In this document: positions 34,461 through 43,666 of the stretch, in pieces
Layout: each line of letters begins with the position of its first letter
Position numbering within the stretch: position 1 is the first letter of the stretch
Assembly: GCF_016124105.1 (NCBI RefSeq)
Contig: NZ_JADGMQ010000002.1
Span: forward strand, 62,001 to 126,000
Direction: 5' to 3'
Origin: Aquamicrobium zhengzhouense
Lineage (GTDB): Bacteria; Pseudomonadota; Alphaproteobacteria; Rhizobiales; Rhizobiaceae
Length of the DNA stretch: 64,000 nt
Made by a program: the position numbers and the translations under genes
Notes under the pieces: model-generated
Seen by the model: only the letters and a program-made list of their open reading frames with translations
Told to the model about the DNA's origin: nothing
Database searches by the model: none

Positions 34461-35835
34461 CAGCAACTCTTTCCCTGCTTCTCAGGTGGCGTGCGAGATC
34501 TGCAAACGGATCGGCGGAAGAGCCGTCCTGTGGTGATTGGGTCAGCGCCTCATAGATGAGCGGAACCTGCTTGACTGCGAGGTCAAGATCCGGATCCGCA
34601 CCGGGCTGGTAGGCACCCAGCAGCCGGATGTCGCGCGTATCTTCAAATCGGGCAATCAGGCTGCGCAGCTTTGATACAAGCACGCGCTGCTCTTTCGTCC
34701 AAGCCTTTGGCGCCAGCCGCGAGATTGACGCCAGCGGATCGACTGCTGGAAAGCGGCCTTGTTCGCCGATCTTGCGGCTCAGGACGATGTGGCCGTCGAG
34801 AATTCCGCGAATGGAGTCAGCGACCGGATCGTTATGGTCATCGCCATCGACCAATACCGACAAGATTGCGGTGATCGAGCCATTGCCATCGGTTCCAGGA
34901 CCTGCACGCTCCAGAAGCTTTGGAAGATCAGTGAAGACAGAGGCAGGATAGCCTCGTGCGACTGGAGGCTCGCCGATGCCGATCGCCGCTTCACGAAGGG
35001 CGTGAGCAAAGCGCGTGATCGAATCCAATACCAGGAGGACGCGGTCACCCTGGTCGCGGAAATGTTCGGCGACCCGCATCGCCATTTCCGGCGCGCGCTT
35101 GCGCATCATCGCGCTCTCATCGCTCGTTGCGACGACGGCTACGGTCTTTTTCAGGCTCTCCGGACCGATCGTGTCTTCGAGGAATTCGCGCACCTCGCGG
35201 CCGCGCTCTCCCACGAGTGCAACGACGACCGTGTCGAAGGCGTCTGCGCTGGCGAGCATTGCGAGGAGCGTTGATTTGCCGACGCCCGAACCAGCAAAGA
35301 TGCCAAGGCGCTGGCCAAAGCAGATGGGCGTGAAAATGTCGATGACACGAACGCCGGTGCTGAAACCGGTCTCAACACGCTGACGTGCAAGCGCGGGGGG
35401 AGGGGTGGAGGGCCGCTCTTCCTTGCCGGCTATCAGCGCACCCTTTCCATCGACCGGCTTGCCGAGCGCATTGATTACCCGTCCGCGCCAGCTGGCGTGC
35501 GGGGCAGCCGCCCGCGTCGTCTTGATGAAAACGGCATCGCCGATACCGGCGTCCGGGTTGGTTTCGTACGGCGCGACGAGGACGTCGTCGGGAGAGATCC
35601 GGACGATTTCGCCCGAGCGAGGGCCGGAATTTGATCGGTGATCAACCACATCGCCCAAGCGAGCGGCGCCTGAGATGCCGCGAACGCGATAGTGGCTCGG
35701 TGAGATTTCGTCGATGCGGCCGCCAGTGCGCAGGAGCATCCGGTCGTTGCTGAACCGTGACATGGCGCGCTCCAGCGCGTGCAACGGGGTGTTGCCGTTG
35801 TCTTCTGCCTCAGGCGAAGGTGCGTCCGCGTCCAT
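34444..35835 (-). CDS. fliI: Flagellum-specific export ATPase FliI
   Basis: 463 residues of the F1-beta/FliI type. The Walker A is AGSGVGKST at 181-189. The Walker B region is VLLVLDSITRFAHALREAAI, followed by GYPASVFTDLPKLLERAG. It drives unfolding and release of export substrates at the base of the gate, with FliH and a FliJ-like stalk encoded elsewhere in the window. It lies 5 bp after flgF and overlaps the next gene. Confidence 0.97.
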   Translation of the reverse strand: MDADAPSPEAEDNGNTPLHALERAMSRFSNDRMLLRTGGRIDEISPSHYRVRGISGAARLGDVVDHRSNSGPRSGEIVRISPDDVLVAPYETNPDAGIGDAVFIKTTRAAAPHASWRGRVINALGKPVDGKGALIAGKEERPSTPPPALARQRVETGFSTGVRVIDIFTPICFGQRLGIFAGSGVGKSTLLAMLASADAFDTVVVALVGERGREVREFLEDTIGPESLKKTVAVVATSDESAMMRKRAPEMAMRVAEHFRDQGDRVLLVLDSITRFAHALREAAIGIGEPPVARGYPASVFTDLPKLLERAGPGTDGNGSITAILSVLVDGDDHNDPVADSIRGILDGHIVLSRKIGEQGRFPAVDPLASISRLAPKAWTKEQRVLVSKLRSLIARFEDTRDIRLLGAYQPGADPDLDLAVKQVPLIYEALTQSPQDGSSADPFADLARHLRSRERVADEPVE

Positions 35836-35840
35836 TCATA

Positions 35841-36563
35841 CTACCTTGGGCCGAGCGTGGAAATCGCCTGGTCGAGCGCGGATTCGCTATCGCGCAGGAG
35901 GGCTGACACCTGCTCGAAGGCGCGCTGCACCTGGATGAGGCGCGTGATCTCCATGACCGGATTTACGTTGGAATCCTCAACGAAGCCCTGGGCGACCCCA
36001 ACGTCGATCCGATCAACGATCGGCACAGGCGGGCCCCATGGAACGACACCGGAATTGCCGAAACGGGTGAAATCCAGGCCCGGCTCGAACTCGAACAATC
36101 CGATGGCAGCAACCAGTTCACCGTTCTGATGCAGTGTACCGTCTGCGGAGGCATCGGGTGCACCGGCGAGCGGGTTGAGCAGGATCGGAGCACCACCCGG
36201 ATCCAGGACGGGGTAGCCTTCCAGCGTCACCAGTTCTCCGGTGGGCAACATCGTGAAGCGGCCGTCGCGGGTCATGATAGGCCCTTCGGGCGACTGAAAC
36301 GCGAACCAGGCATCTCCTTGGACAGCGAAATCGAAGGGGTTGCCCGTCTGCCGCATTCCGCCAGTTTGCGTGGACAAATAGGTTTCACCAGAGGAGACGA
36401 AGGCGACCGACTTGTCGCCGAGCCCACTCAACACATCCTCGAATTTCACGCCCGTCGCGCGGTAGCCGACCGTGCTCACATTGGCGACGTTGTCCGCGAT
36501 CGTGTTCAGCCGCTTTTCAAGTGCGACCTGCGAGGACAGGGCAACGTAAAGTCCGTTCTCCAA
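35841..36563 (-). CDS. flgF: Proximal rod protein FlgF
   Basis: 240 residues. It begins MENGLYVALSSQVALEKRLN with IADNVANVSTVGYRATGVKF, and ends with VMEITRLIQVQRAFEQVSAL, both rod-protein motifs. The length is usual for FlgF in this order. It lies 9 bp after the DUF1217 gene and before fliI. Confidence 0.94.
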   Translation of the reverse strand: MENGLYVALSSQVALEKRLNTIADNVANVSTVGYRATGVKFEDVLSGLGDKSVAFVSSGETYLSTQTGGMRQTGNPFDFAVQGDAWFAFQSPEGPIMTRDGRFTMLPTGELVTLEGYPVLDPGGAPILLNPLAGAPDASADGTLHQNGELVAAIGLFEFEPGLDFTRFGNSGVVPWGPPVPIVDRIDVGVAQGFVEDSNVNPVMEITRLIQVQRAFEQVSALLRDSESALDQAISTLGPR

Positions 36564-36572
36564 GGCGAAGTC

Positions 36573-37709
36573 CTATCGTTTGAGCGACGCAATTGCGAAC
36601 AAGGTGTTGGCGGATATGCCGAATTGCGCGGGTGGGGAGAAGAGGTTCAATGCAAGTGACTGAGGCGTCACTGACGGGTTCGCAATCTCCCACATGGAAG
36701 TAAAACGCGTCAGGAATTTCTCGAGCTTTTCAGGGTCCTGGAAATCCTTGATGTCGAGTTTCTTCTCCAGCATCTTGACCTGCTGGTCGACATCAGCCTG
36801 TGCGATGGCAGCGGGTAGTCCAAGGGCGGTGCGAACAACTTCGGCGAGCGCTGGATCGCCAAGGATCGAGTAGAATGACTTAATCTCCGACACCTTTCGG
36901 GAGAAATAAAGCGCCAGACGGACGCCTTCATTCTCCATACCGGCGTTTTCCTCAAGGGTCTGGCGGGCGTATTTGGAAACTGTCAGATCCTGCGCAGCGA
37001 CGAAGGTGGTCGTGCTTTCGCCGTGGCTGCTGAAATCAAAGGCAGCCGCTAGCTTTTTGACGTTCTCATCCTTGTGCTTGTTCGCGGGGCTGTCCGGGTC
37101 GCTCACTCCGCCGGACAAGATGGAATGCAACTGCTCGCGGCTCAGACCGGCATCTTCAAGCCGGTATGCGCGCAGAGTGTAGTTCAGCAGGCGGGCATCG
37201 GACAGAAGGTCATCGATCGCTTTGACGTTGCCGATGTTCTCCCTGAAATAAGCGGTTTCCTGCTTCGCGGTCTCGGTCTCGGGAAACGTGCCGTTGCCGG
37301 TCGCACGTGCGACATAGTTGGAAATCGTGGCATCGCGCGCAGCGTTGTAGGTGGTGGCCTCTTCGCCGTGTGCTTCGAAATTGAACGCTTTGACGAACTC
37401 GGCATAACGCTTGTCGGTCAGCTTGTTGGCGAAGCTGCCCGGGTCGGAAACGCCTTCATTCAAGGCTTTCTTCATGAACGCCTTGGCGTAGGCCATGTCC
37501 TGAAGGTTGAAGGCCTTCATCGCGTAGTTGAAGAGACGCGTATTGTCGACGAACTCGTCCACCGACTTCACATTTCCGATGTTCGCCAGAAAGTATTCGG
37601 AGTCGCGCTTGACGATAGGCTGCTTCTCGATACGCTGAATCGACTTGTCGATGTCGCGGGTAATTAGCTTGTAACTCGTAAATGTGCTGACCACGCGCGC
37701 CCCCAGCAT
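36573..37709 (-). CDS. DUF1217 flagellar-cluster protein with internal repeats
   Basis: 378 residues, no signal peptide. Two similar units, about 43-145 and 163-265, share YFxxNIGNVK, RLxNYxxxA, GVSDPxSxANK, AFxFxxHGE and TxxAAxD. A third, weaker unit follows (LALYFSRKVSEIKSFYSILG onward). DUF1217 proteins occur mainly in flagellar clusters of Hyphomicrobiales, with unknown function. The C-terminus (ANTLFAIASLKR) is rod- or axial-protein-like in style. A GTG at 37694 with GGGGG before it is an alternative start. It opens the operon with flgF and fliI and is divergent from motA. Confidence 0.85.
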   Translation of the reverse strand: MLGARVVSTFTSYKLITRDIDKSIQRIEKQPIVKRDSEYFLANIGNVKSVDEFVDNTRLFNYAMKAFNLQDMAYAKAFMKKALNEGVSDPGSFANKLTDKRYAEFVKAFNFEAHGEEATTYNAARDATISNYVARATGNGTFPETETAKQETAYFRENIGNVKAIDDLLSDARLLNYTLRAYRLEDAGLSREQLHSILSGGVSDPDSPANKHKDENVKKLAAAFDFSSHGESTTTFVAAQDLTVSKYARQTLEENAGMENEGVRLALYFSRKVSEIKSFYSILGDPALAEVVRTALGLPAAIAQADVDQQVKMLEKKLDIKDFQDPEKLEKFLTRFTSMWEIANPSVTPQSLALNLFSPPAQFGISANTLFAIASLKR

Positions 37710-37741
37710 ATGAATGGACCCAGCAAGCCTAGCCCCAAATG

Positions 37742-37761
37742 CTTGCGCGAAGCTGAACGTA
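37742..37761 (-). promoter_or_regulatory. Candidate activator site upstream of the DUF1217-flgF-fliI operon
   Basis: In the direction of the DUF1217 gene the site is TCGCGCAAG, with a half-site TCAG 11 bp upstream. Its near edge is 33 bp before the ATG. A mirrored copy serving motA lies about 50 bp away. Confidence 0.5.
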
Positions 37762-37781
37762 ATCGGGCGTATTTAGGAGTG

Positions 37782-37801
37782 CCTTTCAAGCCTCGCGCAA
37801 G
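37782..37801 (+). promoter_or_regulatory. Candidate activator site upstream of motA operon
   Basis: The strand reads CCTTTCAAG-CC-TCGCGCAAG, two CAAG-ended 9-mers 11 bp apart, ending 47 bp before the motA GTG. Together with the site at 37742-37761 it gives each arm of the divergent promoter its own copy. Confidence 0.55.
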
Positions 37802-37829
37802 CCATAGCCGCTACTGAACATGGCTATGG
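37802..37829 (+). other. Stem-loop in the motA leader
   Basis: CCATAGCC (37802-37809) and GGCTATGG (37822-37829) form a perfect 8-bp stem with a 12-nt loop, 19 bp before the motA start. It could act in the mRNA leader or as an operator. Nothing more is visible. Confidence 0.4.
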
Positions 37830-37848
37830 AGCAGCAGAGGGTGCGACT

Positions 37849-38721
37849 GTGGGCATACTGATTGGTTTTGTAGTCATTTTCGGCTGCGTCCTTGGTGGCT
37901 ACATGGCGATGGGCGGCCATCTCGCCGTCTTGTTTCAGCCTTGGGAGCTTGTGATCATCGGCGGTGCCGGACTGGGCGCCTTTCTGATCGCCAATCCCAT
38001 GGCCATCGTTAAGGACACCGGTCGGGCGATGATGGAAGCATTCCGTCAGGACGTTCCTACCCAGCAGCACTATCTGGAGACGCTTGGCGTTCTGCATAGC
38101 CTGATGCGCGAGCTGCGCACGAAGTCTCGTAACGAGGTCGAAGCCCACATCGACAACGCCGAAGAATCCTCGATCTTTCAGGCATATCCCCTGGTTCTCG
38201 CCAATAAGGACCTCACCAACTTCATCTGTGACTATTGCCGGATCATCATCATTGGCAACGCCAGGCCCTTCGAAATCGAGGCGCTGATGGATGAAGAGAT
38301 ACACACCATCAAGCATGACAAGCTGAAATCCTACAACGCTCTGGTTGTTCTCGCCGATGCGTTTCCTGCCTTGGGAATCTGTGCGGCAGTGCTTGGGGTC
38401 ATCAAGGCGATGGGGGCCATCGATCAGTCGCCAGAAATTCTGGGTGGTCTCGTTGGCGCGGCGTTGGTGGGCACGTTTCTTGGTATTTTTCTCAACTATG
38501 CTGTCGTCGGCCCGATTGCGCAGAAGGTGAAGCTTGTCCGCGACAAGAAGAACCGGCTCTACATCATCGTGAAGCAGACGTTGTTGGCATACATGAATGG
38601 CTCGCTACCACAGGTTGCTCTTGAATTTGGTCGGAAGACGATCTCCGCCTATGATAGGCCGTCGATCGATGCGGTGGAGCAAAGCACGCTTCTGGCGCTT
38701 GATCAGCGAACCGCAGCGTGA
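37849..38721 (+). CDS. motA: Flagellar motor stator protein MotA
   Basis: 290 residues with a GTG start. It has four membrane helices; the conserved loop residues include [17 protein letters not shown]. The last two helices are [25 protein letters not shown] and [20 protein letters not shown], with the Pro that controls proton-driven movement. The partner motB is in a separate operon. It opens motA-fliM-fliN-fliG-flhB-orf and overlaps fliM by 4 nt. Confidence 0.97.
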   Translation: MGILIGFVVIFGCVLGGYMAMGGHLAVLFQPWELVIIGGAGLGAFLIANPMAIVKDTGRAMMEAFRQDVPTQQHYLETLGVLHSLMRELRTKSRNEVEAHIDNAEESSIFQAYPLVLANKDLTNFICDYCRIIIIGNARPFEIEALMDEEIHTIKHDKLKSYNALVVLADAFPALGICAAVLGVIKAMGAIDQSPEILGGLVGAALVGTFLGIFLNYAVVGPIAQKVKLVRDKKNRLYIIVKQTLLAYMNGSLPQVALEFGRKTISAYDRPSIDAVEQSTLLALDQRTAA

Positions 38722-39689
38722 TGACCGGCGGAGCGCATGAAGTCATGATCACCGGCAACGAAACAGCCGCACCTCGCAGCCCGATTGTCGAGCGCCTTAT
38801 CGGCGCGATGGGCGAGCCCGATCATCTGATAAAGTCGGCGCGTTCGCTTGGCCTTCGGGCCTTGCCGGCTATTCGCGAGAGCCTCAACGAGCAGGTGTCC
38901 TATCCCATCGAGATCGAGATGGAGGAAGTGTCGTTGGCCCGTATGGCTGACGCGCGAAGGGCTGGTGTCGACAATGATGCGCTCGTGGTTGCGTCGTCCG
39001 CGACGTCACCTGACGCGCTGATGCTTATTGCGGATTCGGACGCGATCGCGTTGCTGGTCAGCGCATTGTTCGGGGGCAATCCGGAATTGCCGGTTTCGCC
39101 GATCGAGCGTCCGCTGACGACGATCGAACTCGACCTGGCTTCCGTCGTTTTCGAGGCGGCTGCCAAGGCTCTGAACGGGTCGGGCGTCCGGGCGCTCTCG
39201 ATCAAGTTTCCGATGCAGTCGGCGATCTCAGGCAAGGATCTGCGCAAGCTGGTAATTCGTGATGGACCGGCAGTGCGCATCTCCTTCACCCTGATGGCTC
39301 CATCCGGCGAGGGACGTTTCACCGTGATGATGCCGCAGCGCGTTCTGCTTCTTCACCGAGGCGATGCTTCCGCCGCGGTGGCCGAGCAAGAGCAGCCCGG
39401 CGAAGTCTGGCGCGAGCGTTTCGGTGAAGAAGTGATGCGTTCCTCGGTCAAGCTGGTGGCCACGGTGCCGCTGGCACGGATGACCCTCGGCGACATTTCA
39501 CGCATGTTTGTCGGGCAGGTGATCGAGATGTCAGAAAATGCACCGACCAGTACCAAGCTTTCGGCGCGCCGAAAGCCGCTGTTCACCTGTGAATTTGGCC
39601 GGTTAGGGCAGAACTACACCGTACAGATCACTGAGCCCTATGATGCGGGCAAGGAATTTATGGCCGGGCTGGTACCAGCCAAGCAGTAA
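38718..39689 (+). CDS. fliM: Flagellar motor switch protein FliM
   Basis: 323 residues. The CheC-like middle domain is followed by a SpoA (FliN-like) C-terminal domain with [20 protein letters not shown] and [18 protein letters not shown]. The N-terminal CheY-binding helix with the classical LSQDEIDxLL pattern is not seen, as in some rhizobial FliM proteins. The rhizobial form is divergent in its middle part. It lies between motA (4-nt overlap) and fliN. Confidence 0.88.
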   Translation: MMTGGAHEVMITGNETAAPRSPIVERLIGAMGEPDHLIKSARSLGLRALPAIRESLNEQVSYPIEIEMEEVSLARMADARRAGVDNDALVVASSATSPDALMLIADSDAIALLVSALFGGNPELPVSPIERPLTTIELDLASVVFEAAAKALNGSGVRALSIKFPMQSAISGKDLRKLVIRDGPAVRISFTLMAPSGEGRFTVMMPQRVLLLHRGDASAAVAEQEQPGEVWRERFGEEVMRSSVKLVATVPLARMTLGDISRMFVGQVIEMSENAPTSTKLSARRKPLFTCEFGRLGQNYTVQITEPYDAGKEFMAGLVPAKQ

Positions 39690-39724
39690 AATGGCCGACG
39701 GCATCCAGCCGGTAGGAGAAGAAC

Positions 39725-40177
39725 ATGAGCACAACGAATCCGGACTTTGCGAATCTGGGTGATCTGGGAAGTTCAGACGCTTTCGATTTCAGCGCGCTTG
39801 GCGGTGACGCCTCGACCGATCCGCAGGAACTCGAGCTCAACAAGGCTATAGAAGAGCTCCGTGGAGTTCTTCACGACGAAGAACCTGTGGACAGTCCAAA
39901 GCCGGCGACAGAGCCGCAGCCTGCAAATGCTAGCATCATCATGGATATTCCGGTGGACGTTCAGATCGTCCTTGGAAGTACGGAGATGGCAGTTTCGGAG
40001 CTTATGGCTCTGCAGAAGGGCTCTACAGTCGCGTTGAACCGGCGCGTCGGCGAGGCTGTGGATGTTGTTGTCAACGGGCGTCGTATCGCCTGTGGCGAGA
40101 TCACGGTGCTTGAGCACGATCCTTCTCGCTTTGGTATCAAGCTGACGCAGATCATTGAGACTGCCAAGCCAGGATAA
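39725..40177 (+). CDS. fliN: Flagellar motor switch protein FliN
   Basis: 150 residues. An acidic N-terminus of about 75 residues is followed by the SpoA domain [39 protein letters not shown] and FGIKLTQII. It forms the lower part of the C ring. It lies 35 bp after fliM with AGGAG before the ATG. Confidence 0.95.
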   Translation: MSTTNPDFANLGDLGSSDAFDFSALGGDASTDPQELELNKAIEELRGVLHDEEPVDSPKPATEPQPANASIIMDIPVDVQIVLGSTEMAVSELMALQKGSTVALNRRVGEAVDVVVNGRRIACGEITVLEHDPSRFGIKLTQIIETAKPG

Positions 40178-40220
40178 GCGGTATATTCTCTAAAGTGACG
40201 AATCGGGGAATGGGTTGGGA

Positions 40221-41231
40221 ATGAGCCTTGAGGGCAAGCTGACAAAGGCTCAGAAAGCTGCCGCTGTGCTGGTTGCCATGGGCAAGCCATCAGCTGGCAG
40301 GCTTTTGCGCTTTTTCAAGCACGAAGAGCTGAAGGCTTTGATCGAAGCGGCGCGCCAATTGCGGACGATTCCGCAAAGTGAGCTTGAGAACATCGTCGCG
40401 GAGTTTGAGGAAGAGTTCACTGAAGGTGCGGGTCTTCTCGATTCCGCTGATCAGATGGACACTATCATCAACGAGTCGCTTTCCGCTGAAGAGATCAGTG
40501 CGCTGATGGGGTGGGGCAAGCCATCTCTGATGAGCCAGGAAGCACTGCCGATCTGGCCCGAGCTTGCCGAGCTTTCCGCAGAGCGTCTGCATGCCCTGAT
40601 CAAGGAGGAGCATCCGCAGACCATTGCGATGGTGTTTGCCAATCTCGACTCGGAACCTGCCGCGAACGCGCTGCTTATTTTCGACAAGAGAGAGCGTGCG
40701 GAGATTCTCAAGCGCATGCTTGCGATGACGACCGTTCAGCCTGCAGCGAAGCAGTTGGTGGAGAACCAGCTTCGCATTCGTCTCACCGCTGATGGACGCA
40801 GCAAGGATGCCTCAACCGGGCAGGCCAAGGTTGCGAGCCTTCTCAACGAGCTCGACAAGAGTGTCCTGGACGAAATCGTATCCGACCTTGAGGCGACGGG
40901 CATCGAGGGGGTCGATGAGGTCAAGGCGCGGCTCTTTACCTTTGACGATATCGTCCTCCTCGACATCAAATCCCGGATTACACTTTTCGACGGGATTTCA
41001 GCGGAAGCGGTTACGCTGGCACTTCGTGACGCGCCGGCCGAACTTGTCGAAGCCGTCCTTTCCTCTCTCGGGGCGCGGGCGCGCCGTATGATTGAGGCCG
41101 AACTGTCGGTGCCGTCAGATGCTGCGACACCTGCGGAAGTCGCCGCTGCCCGCAAGCGTATTTCTGGCATGGCGATCAGCCTCGCTGCGAATGGCGTCAT
41201 CGATCTGCCTGCGATGCAGAACGCTGCCTAG
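40221..41231 (+). CDS. fliG: Flagellar motor switch protein FliG
   Basis: 336 residues. The N-terminal domain starts AQKAAAVLVAMGKPSAGRLL. The middle domain has the EEHPQTIAMVFANLDSEPAA motif. The C-terminal torque domain has FTFDDIVLLDIKSRITLFDG and charged residues that contact MotA. It joins the MS ring to the C ring. The ATG at 40221 is preferred to the TTG at 40215. Confidence 0.96.
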   Translation: MSLEGKLTKAQKAAAVLVAMGKPSAGRLLRFFKHEELKALIEAARQLRTIPQSELENIVAEFEEEFTEGAGLLDSADQMDTIINESLSAEEISALMGWGKPSLMSQEALPIWPELAELSAERLHALIKEEHPQTIAMVFANLDSEPAANALLIFDKRERAEILKRMLAMTTVQPAAKQLVENQLRIRLTADGRSKDASTGQAKVASLLNELDKSVLDEIVSDLEATGIEGVDEVKARLFTFDDIVLLDIKSRITLFDGISAEAVTLALRDAPAELVEAVLSSLGARARRMIEAELSVPSDAATPAEVAAARKRISGMAISLAANGVIDLPAMQNAA

Positions 41232-41240
41232 CGACACACT

Positions 41241-41260
41241 TCCCGGTTCTGATGCCGGGA
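41241..41260 (+). other. Hairpin between fliG and flhB
   Basis: TCCCGG/CCGGGA with an 8-nt loop lies 9 bp after the fliG stop in a 113-bp gap. No T-run follows. It may adjust the ratio of switch proteins to FlhB rather than stop transcription. Confidence 0.4.
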
Positions 41261-41344
41261 GTTGCGATTCAGCGCGCCAATGTGTGGTGGCGTCGGACGT
41301 GCAGCACAATCAATGCCTTCATTTCCGTCTGACGAGGCTGCGTC

Positions 41345-42433
41345 GTGACCGACGAACCGGATAAAGACAGCAAAACAGAAGAGGCCACGGAAAAGAAAAT
41401 CCGTGATGCTGTCGAGAAAGGTCAGCTTCCCTTTGCCAGGGAGGTGCCGGTCGTTGCCTCCTTCCTTGCAATCCTGGTTTTTACAATCTTTCTGGCTCAG
41501 CCCGGAGCGGTGAAACTCAGCACGTTCCTGTCGATGTTCATCGAAAGGCCCGAGGCGTGGTCGCTCGCGACGGAGCATGACGCGATCCTTCTTTACCGCC
41601 ATATCTTCCTGGAGATCGCCAAACTTCTGGCCGGTCTGATGGCGCTTTTGATCCTGTTCGGCCTCTCTGCATCGATTTTCCAGAACATGCCGAGAATGGT
41701 GCTGGATCGTGTGCAGCCCAAATTCTCGCGCGTTTCTCTCAAAGGCGGGTGGAGCAGGCTCTACGGTGCGAAAGGTCTTGCTGAATTTGCGAAGTCGCTT
41801 GGAAAGCTGACGCTGGCAGGCACTGTTCTGGCGCTGGGGCTGGGGGAGGCGCAGACTCGACTGCTCTCAGGCATGATTACTCAGCCCGAGGCATTCGGTG
41901 CGGTCATTCGCGAAATGGCAATCGAAATCCTCGTGTCGATCACCGCCATCATGGTCGTGATCGCGCTGATCGACGTGGTTTGGACCCGATTTCACTGGCG
42001 TCGCGACCTGCGGATGACCAAGCAGGAAGTGAAGGATGAGATGAAGCAGTCGGAGGGCGACCCGATCATGCGGTCGCGGCTGCGCTCGCTTCAGCGTGAT
42101 CGTGCTCGTCAGCGAATGATGGCCGAGGTGCCCAAGGCGACGCTGGTCATTGCCAATCCGACCCACTATGCGATCGCGCTGCGTTACGTGCGCGATGAAA
42201 CGGCTGCACCTGTTGTCGTCGCCAAGGGGCAGGATTTGATTGCGCTCAAAATACGTGAAATCGCCGAAGCGCACGAAATTCCGGTTTTTGAGGACGTTTC
42301 GCTCGCCCGCTCCATGTACGATCAAGTTTCAGTGAGTAGTGTGATCCCGCCTCAGTTTTATCAGGCGGTGGCCGAACTTGTGCGGCTGCTTTACGCAAAC
42401 AAGGACTCCAGGACTGGTCAGGTGGCGCAATGA
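41345..42433 (+). CDS. flhB: Flagellar export switch protein FlhB
   Basis: 362 residues, GTG start. The charged N-terminus DKDSKTEEATEKKIRDAVEK is typical. Four membrane helices follow, then the autocleavage motif NPTH at 271-274 in VIANPTHYAIALRY. Cleavage there switches export from hook to filament proteins, in concert with FliK. It overlaps the following small gene by 4 nt. Confidence 0.97.
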   Translation: MTDEPDKDSKTEEATEKKIRDAVEKGQLPFAREVPVVASFLAILVFTIFLAQPGAVKLSTFLSMFIERPEAWSLATEHDAILLYRHIFLEIAKLLAGLMALLILFGLSASIFQNMPRMVLDRVQPKFSRVSLKGGWSRLYGAKGLAEFAKSLGKLTLAGTVLALGLGEAQTRLLSGMITQPEAFGAVIREMAIEILVSITAIMVVIALIDVVWTRFHWRRDLRMTKQEVKDEMKQSEGDPIMRSRLRSLQRDRARQRMMAEVPKATLVIANPTHYAIALRYVRDETAAPVVVAKGQDLIALKIREIAEAHEIPVFEDVSLARSMYDQVSVSSVIPPQFYQAVAELVRLLYANKDSRTGQVAQ

Positions 42434-42870
42434 ACCGTCAGCTTCATTCTTCAGCCCGCGAGATAATCGTCGCCGACGCCATTGCGGATGTCGTCAGCGA
42501 GCTGCGCATGGTCGATGTGGGAGACTATATCGCTTACATCCGGCTCGAGCGCTTCGCCAGCGTGGCCGATCTGGTTGATGCTGCAGCCGAGCTTTATTTT
42601 CAGCCTGGAACGCTTAAGCTGGGACATGGTGGTGATGCCATTGTCACTTGGGAAAACGCGCCTCGGATCATCCTCGATCTCGAATTGCGACCGCAGGGTG
42701 TAACGATCTATTTCGCGCTCACCTTGACCGATGAGCTCGCGTCCATCGAAGTCCACTACGTCTGGTTTGACAATCCTTCGGACGATCCGGAGGAGAATAA
42801 CCAGTTCCTGAAAGATGCGCTTGAAGGTGCGCGGATGCGCAAGAGCGTGCCGCTACCGGCCTTCGACTAG
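42430..42870 (+). CDS. Conserved small protein of unknown function after flhB
   Basis: 146 residues, soluble, no signal peptide. Sequence blocks are ELRMVDVGDYIAYIRLERFA, DAIVTWENAPRIILDLEL and TDELASIEVHYVWFDNPSDD. It is translationally coupled to flhB by a 4-nt overlap, so it likely works with the flagellum. From memory a gene of this kind follows flhB in other rhizobia. No domain is recognised. Confidence 0.75.
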   Translation: MNRQLHSSAREIIVADAIADVVSELRMVDVGDYIAYIRLERFASVADLVDAAAELYFQPGTLKLGHGGDAIVTWENAPRIILDLELRPQGVTIYFALTLTDELASIEVHYVWFDNPSDDPEENNQFLKDALEGARMRKSVPLPAFD

Positions 42871-42898
42871 TCGAGTTGCGTTGCGGCTGGCGAGCGCG

Positions 42899-43636
42899 TT
42901 AGGCAATCATCCCGCAACGCAGCGCCTTGGCGACCGCGTGGATCCTGTTCACCGCGTTTAGCTTCTGCGTCGAATTGGTCAGGTACTGATTGGCGGTGTG
43001 AACGGACAAGCCCAGTGCGGTTGCGATCTCATCGCTGGTGAGGCCATTTGCCGTCAGTCGCAGGCATTCAAGCTCCCGCTTCGACATTGGACGTTGGGTG
43101 TTGCCGTCCTGTTTCCGCAGCTGAGCCACCTGTGCGAAGATTTCGAAGCACGCAGCATGCGCCTCGCACAGCGTGTCCTCGTCAATCGACATGTCGTTGC
43201 CGGCAAAGACGATTGCGCCATTGCGTCGGCCGTCACTGGACACCGGGAAGATGATGATGGAGCTGCCGGTTACCGGAGGCACAGCTTCGATGCTCCAGAC
43301 TCTCGCGCTGGCGTCCAGGAAGCTGGCCGCGCCTTTTGCGCGCCACCACATCGGGCATGTTGTGGTGCTCACCTGCCGCCCGAAGTTCGCAGTATCAGGG
43401 CCAGTCAGCGCACGGGTCAGCGAGGATATGCCAGGGAATGTTTCGTCAAACAGAGGCACCAGCCGGCGCGCATCGCCCTGAGCGGCGGCAAACAGGAGGG
43501 TGAAGCCTTCGGCGCCGAGTTTCTCCGCAAGGTCGTGGCACAAATCTACTGCCTCGACGAGCGAGCCGATCTCATCGCGGTCGTGCGACAGTTCTGGCGT
43601 CTGGTCCGTGAATTTCGCGCTGACCATCTGGTTCAT
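42899..43636 (-). CDS. visR: LuxR-family flagellar regulator VisR
   Basis: 245 residues. An N-terminal autoinducer-binding-like domain (about 20-170) is followed by a LuxR helix-turn-helix (MSKRELECLRLTANGLTSDE, then LSVHTANQYLTNSTQKL). VisN and VisR form the heterodimeric master activator of motility in Sinorhizobium. The ligand is unknown. It is the second gene of the pair and lies 30 bp after visN. It is convergent with the flhB operon. Confidence 0.88.
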   Translation of the reverse strand: MNQMVSAKFTDQTPELSHDRDEIGSLVEAVDLCHDLAEKLGAEGFTLLFAAAQGDARRLVPLFDETFPGISSLTRALTGPDTANFGRQVSTTTCPMWWRAKGAASFLDASARVWSIEAVPPVTGSSIIIFPVSSDGRRNGAIVFAGNDMSIDEDTLCEAHAACFEIFAQVAQLRKQDGNTQRPMSKRELECLRLTANGLTSDEIATALGLSVHTANQYLTNSTQKLNAVNRIHAVAKALRCGMIA

Positions 43637-43666
43637 TCCCCCTGCCTGGCCCCAAGGACCAAAAAT

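Noticed and set aside
38718-39689. FliM considered as truncated because the usual N-terminal CheY-binding motif is absent
   Set aside because: The length of 323 residues is normal and both C-terminal domains are intact. Divergent N-termini are common in rhizobial FliM.
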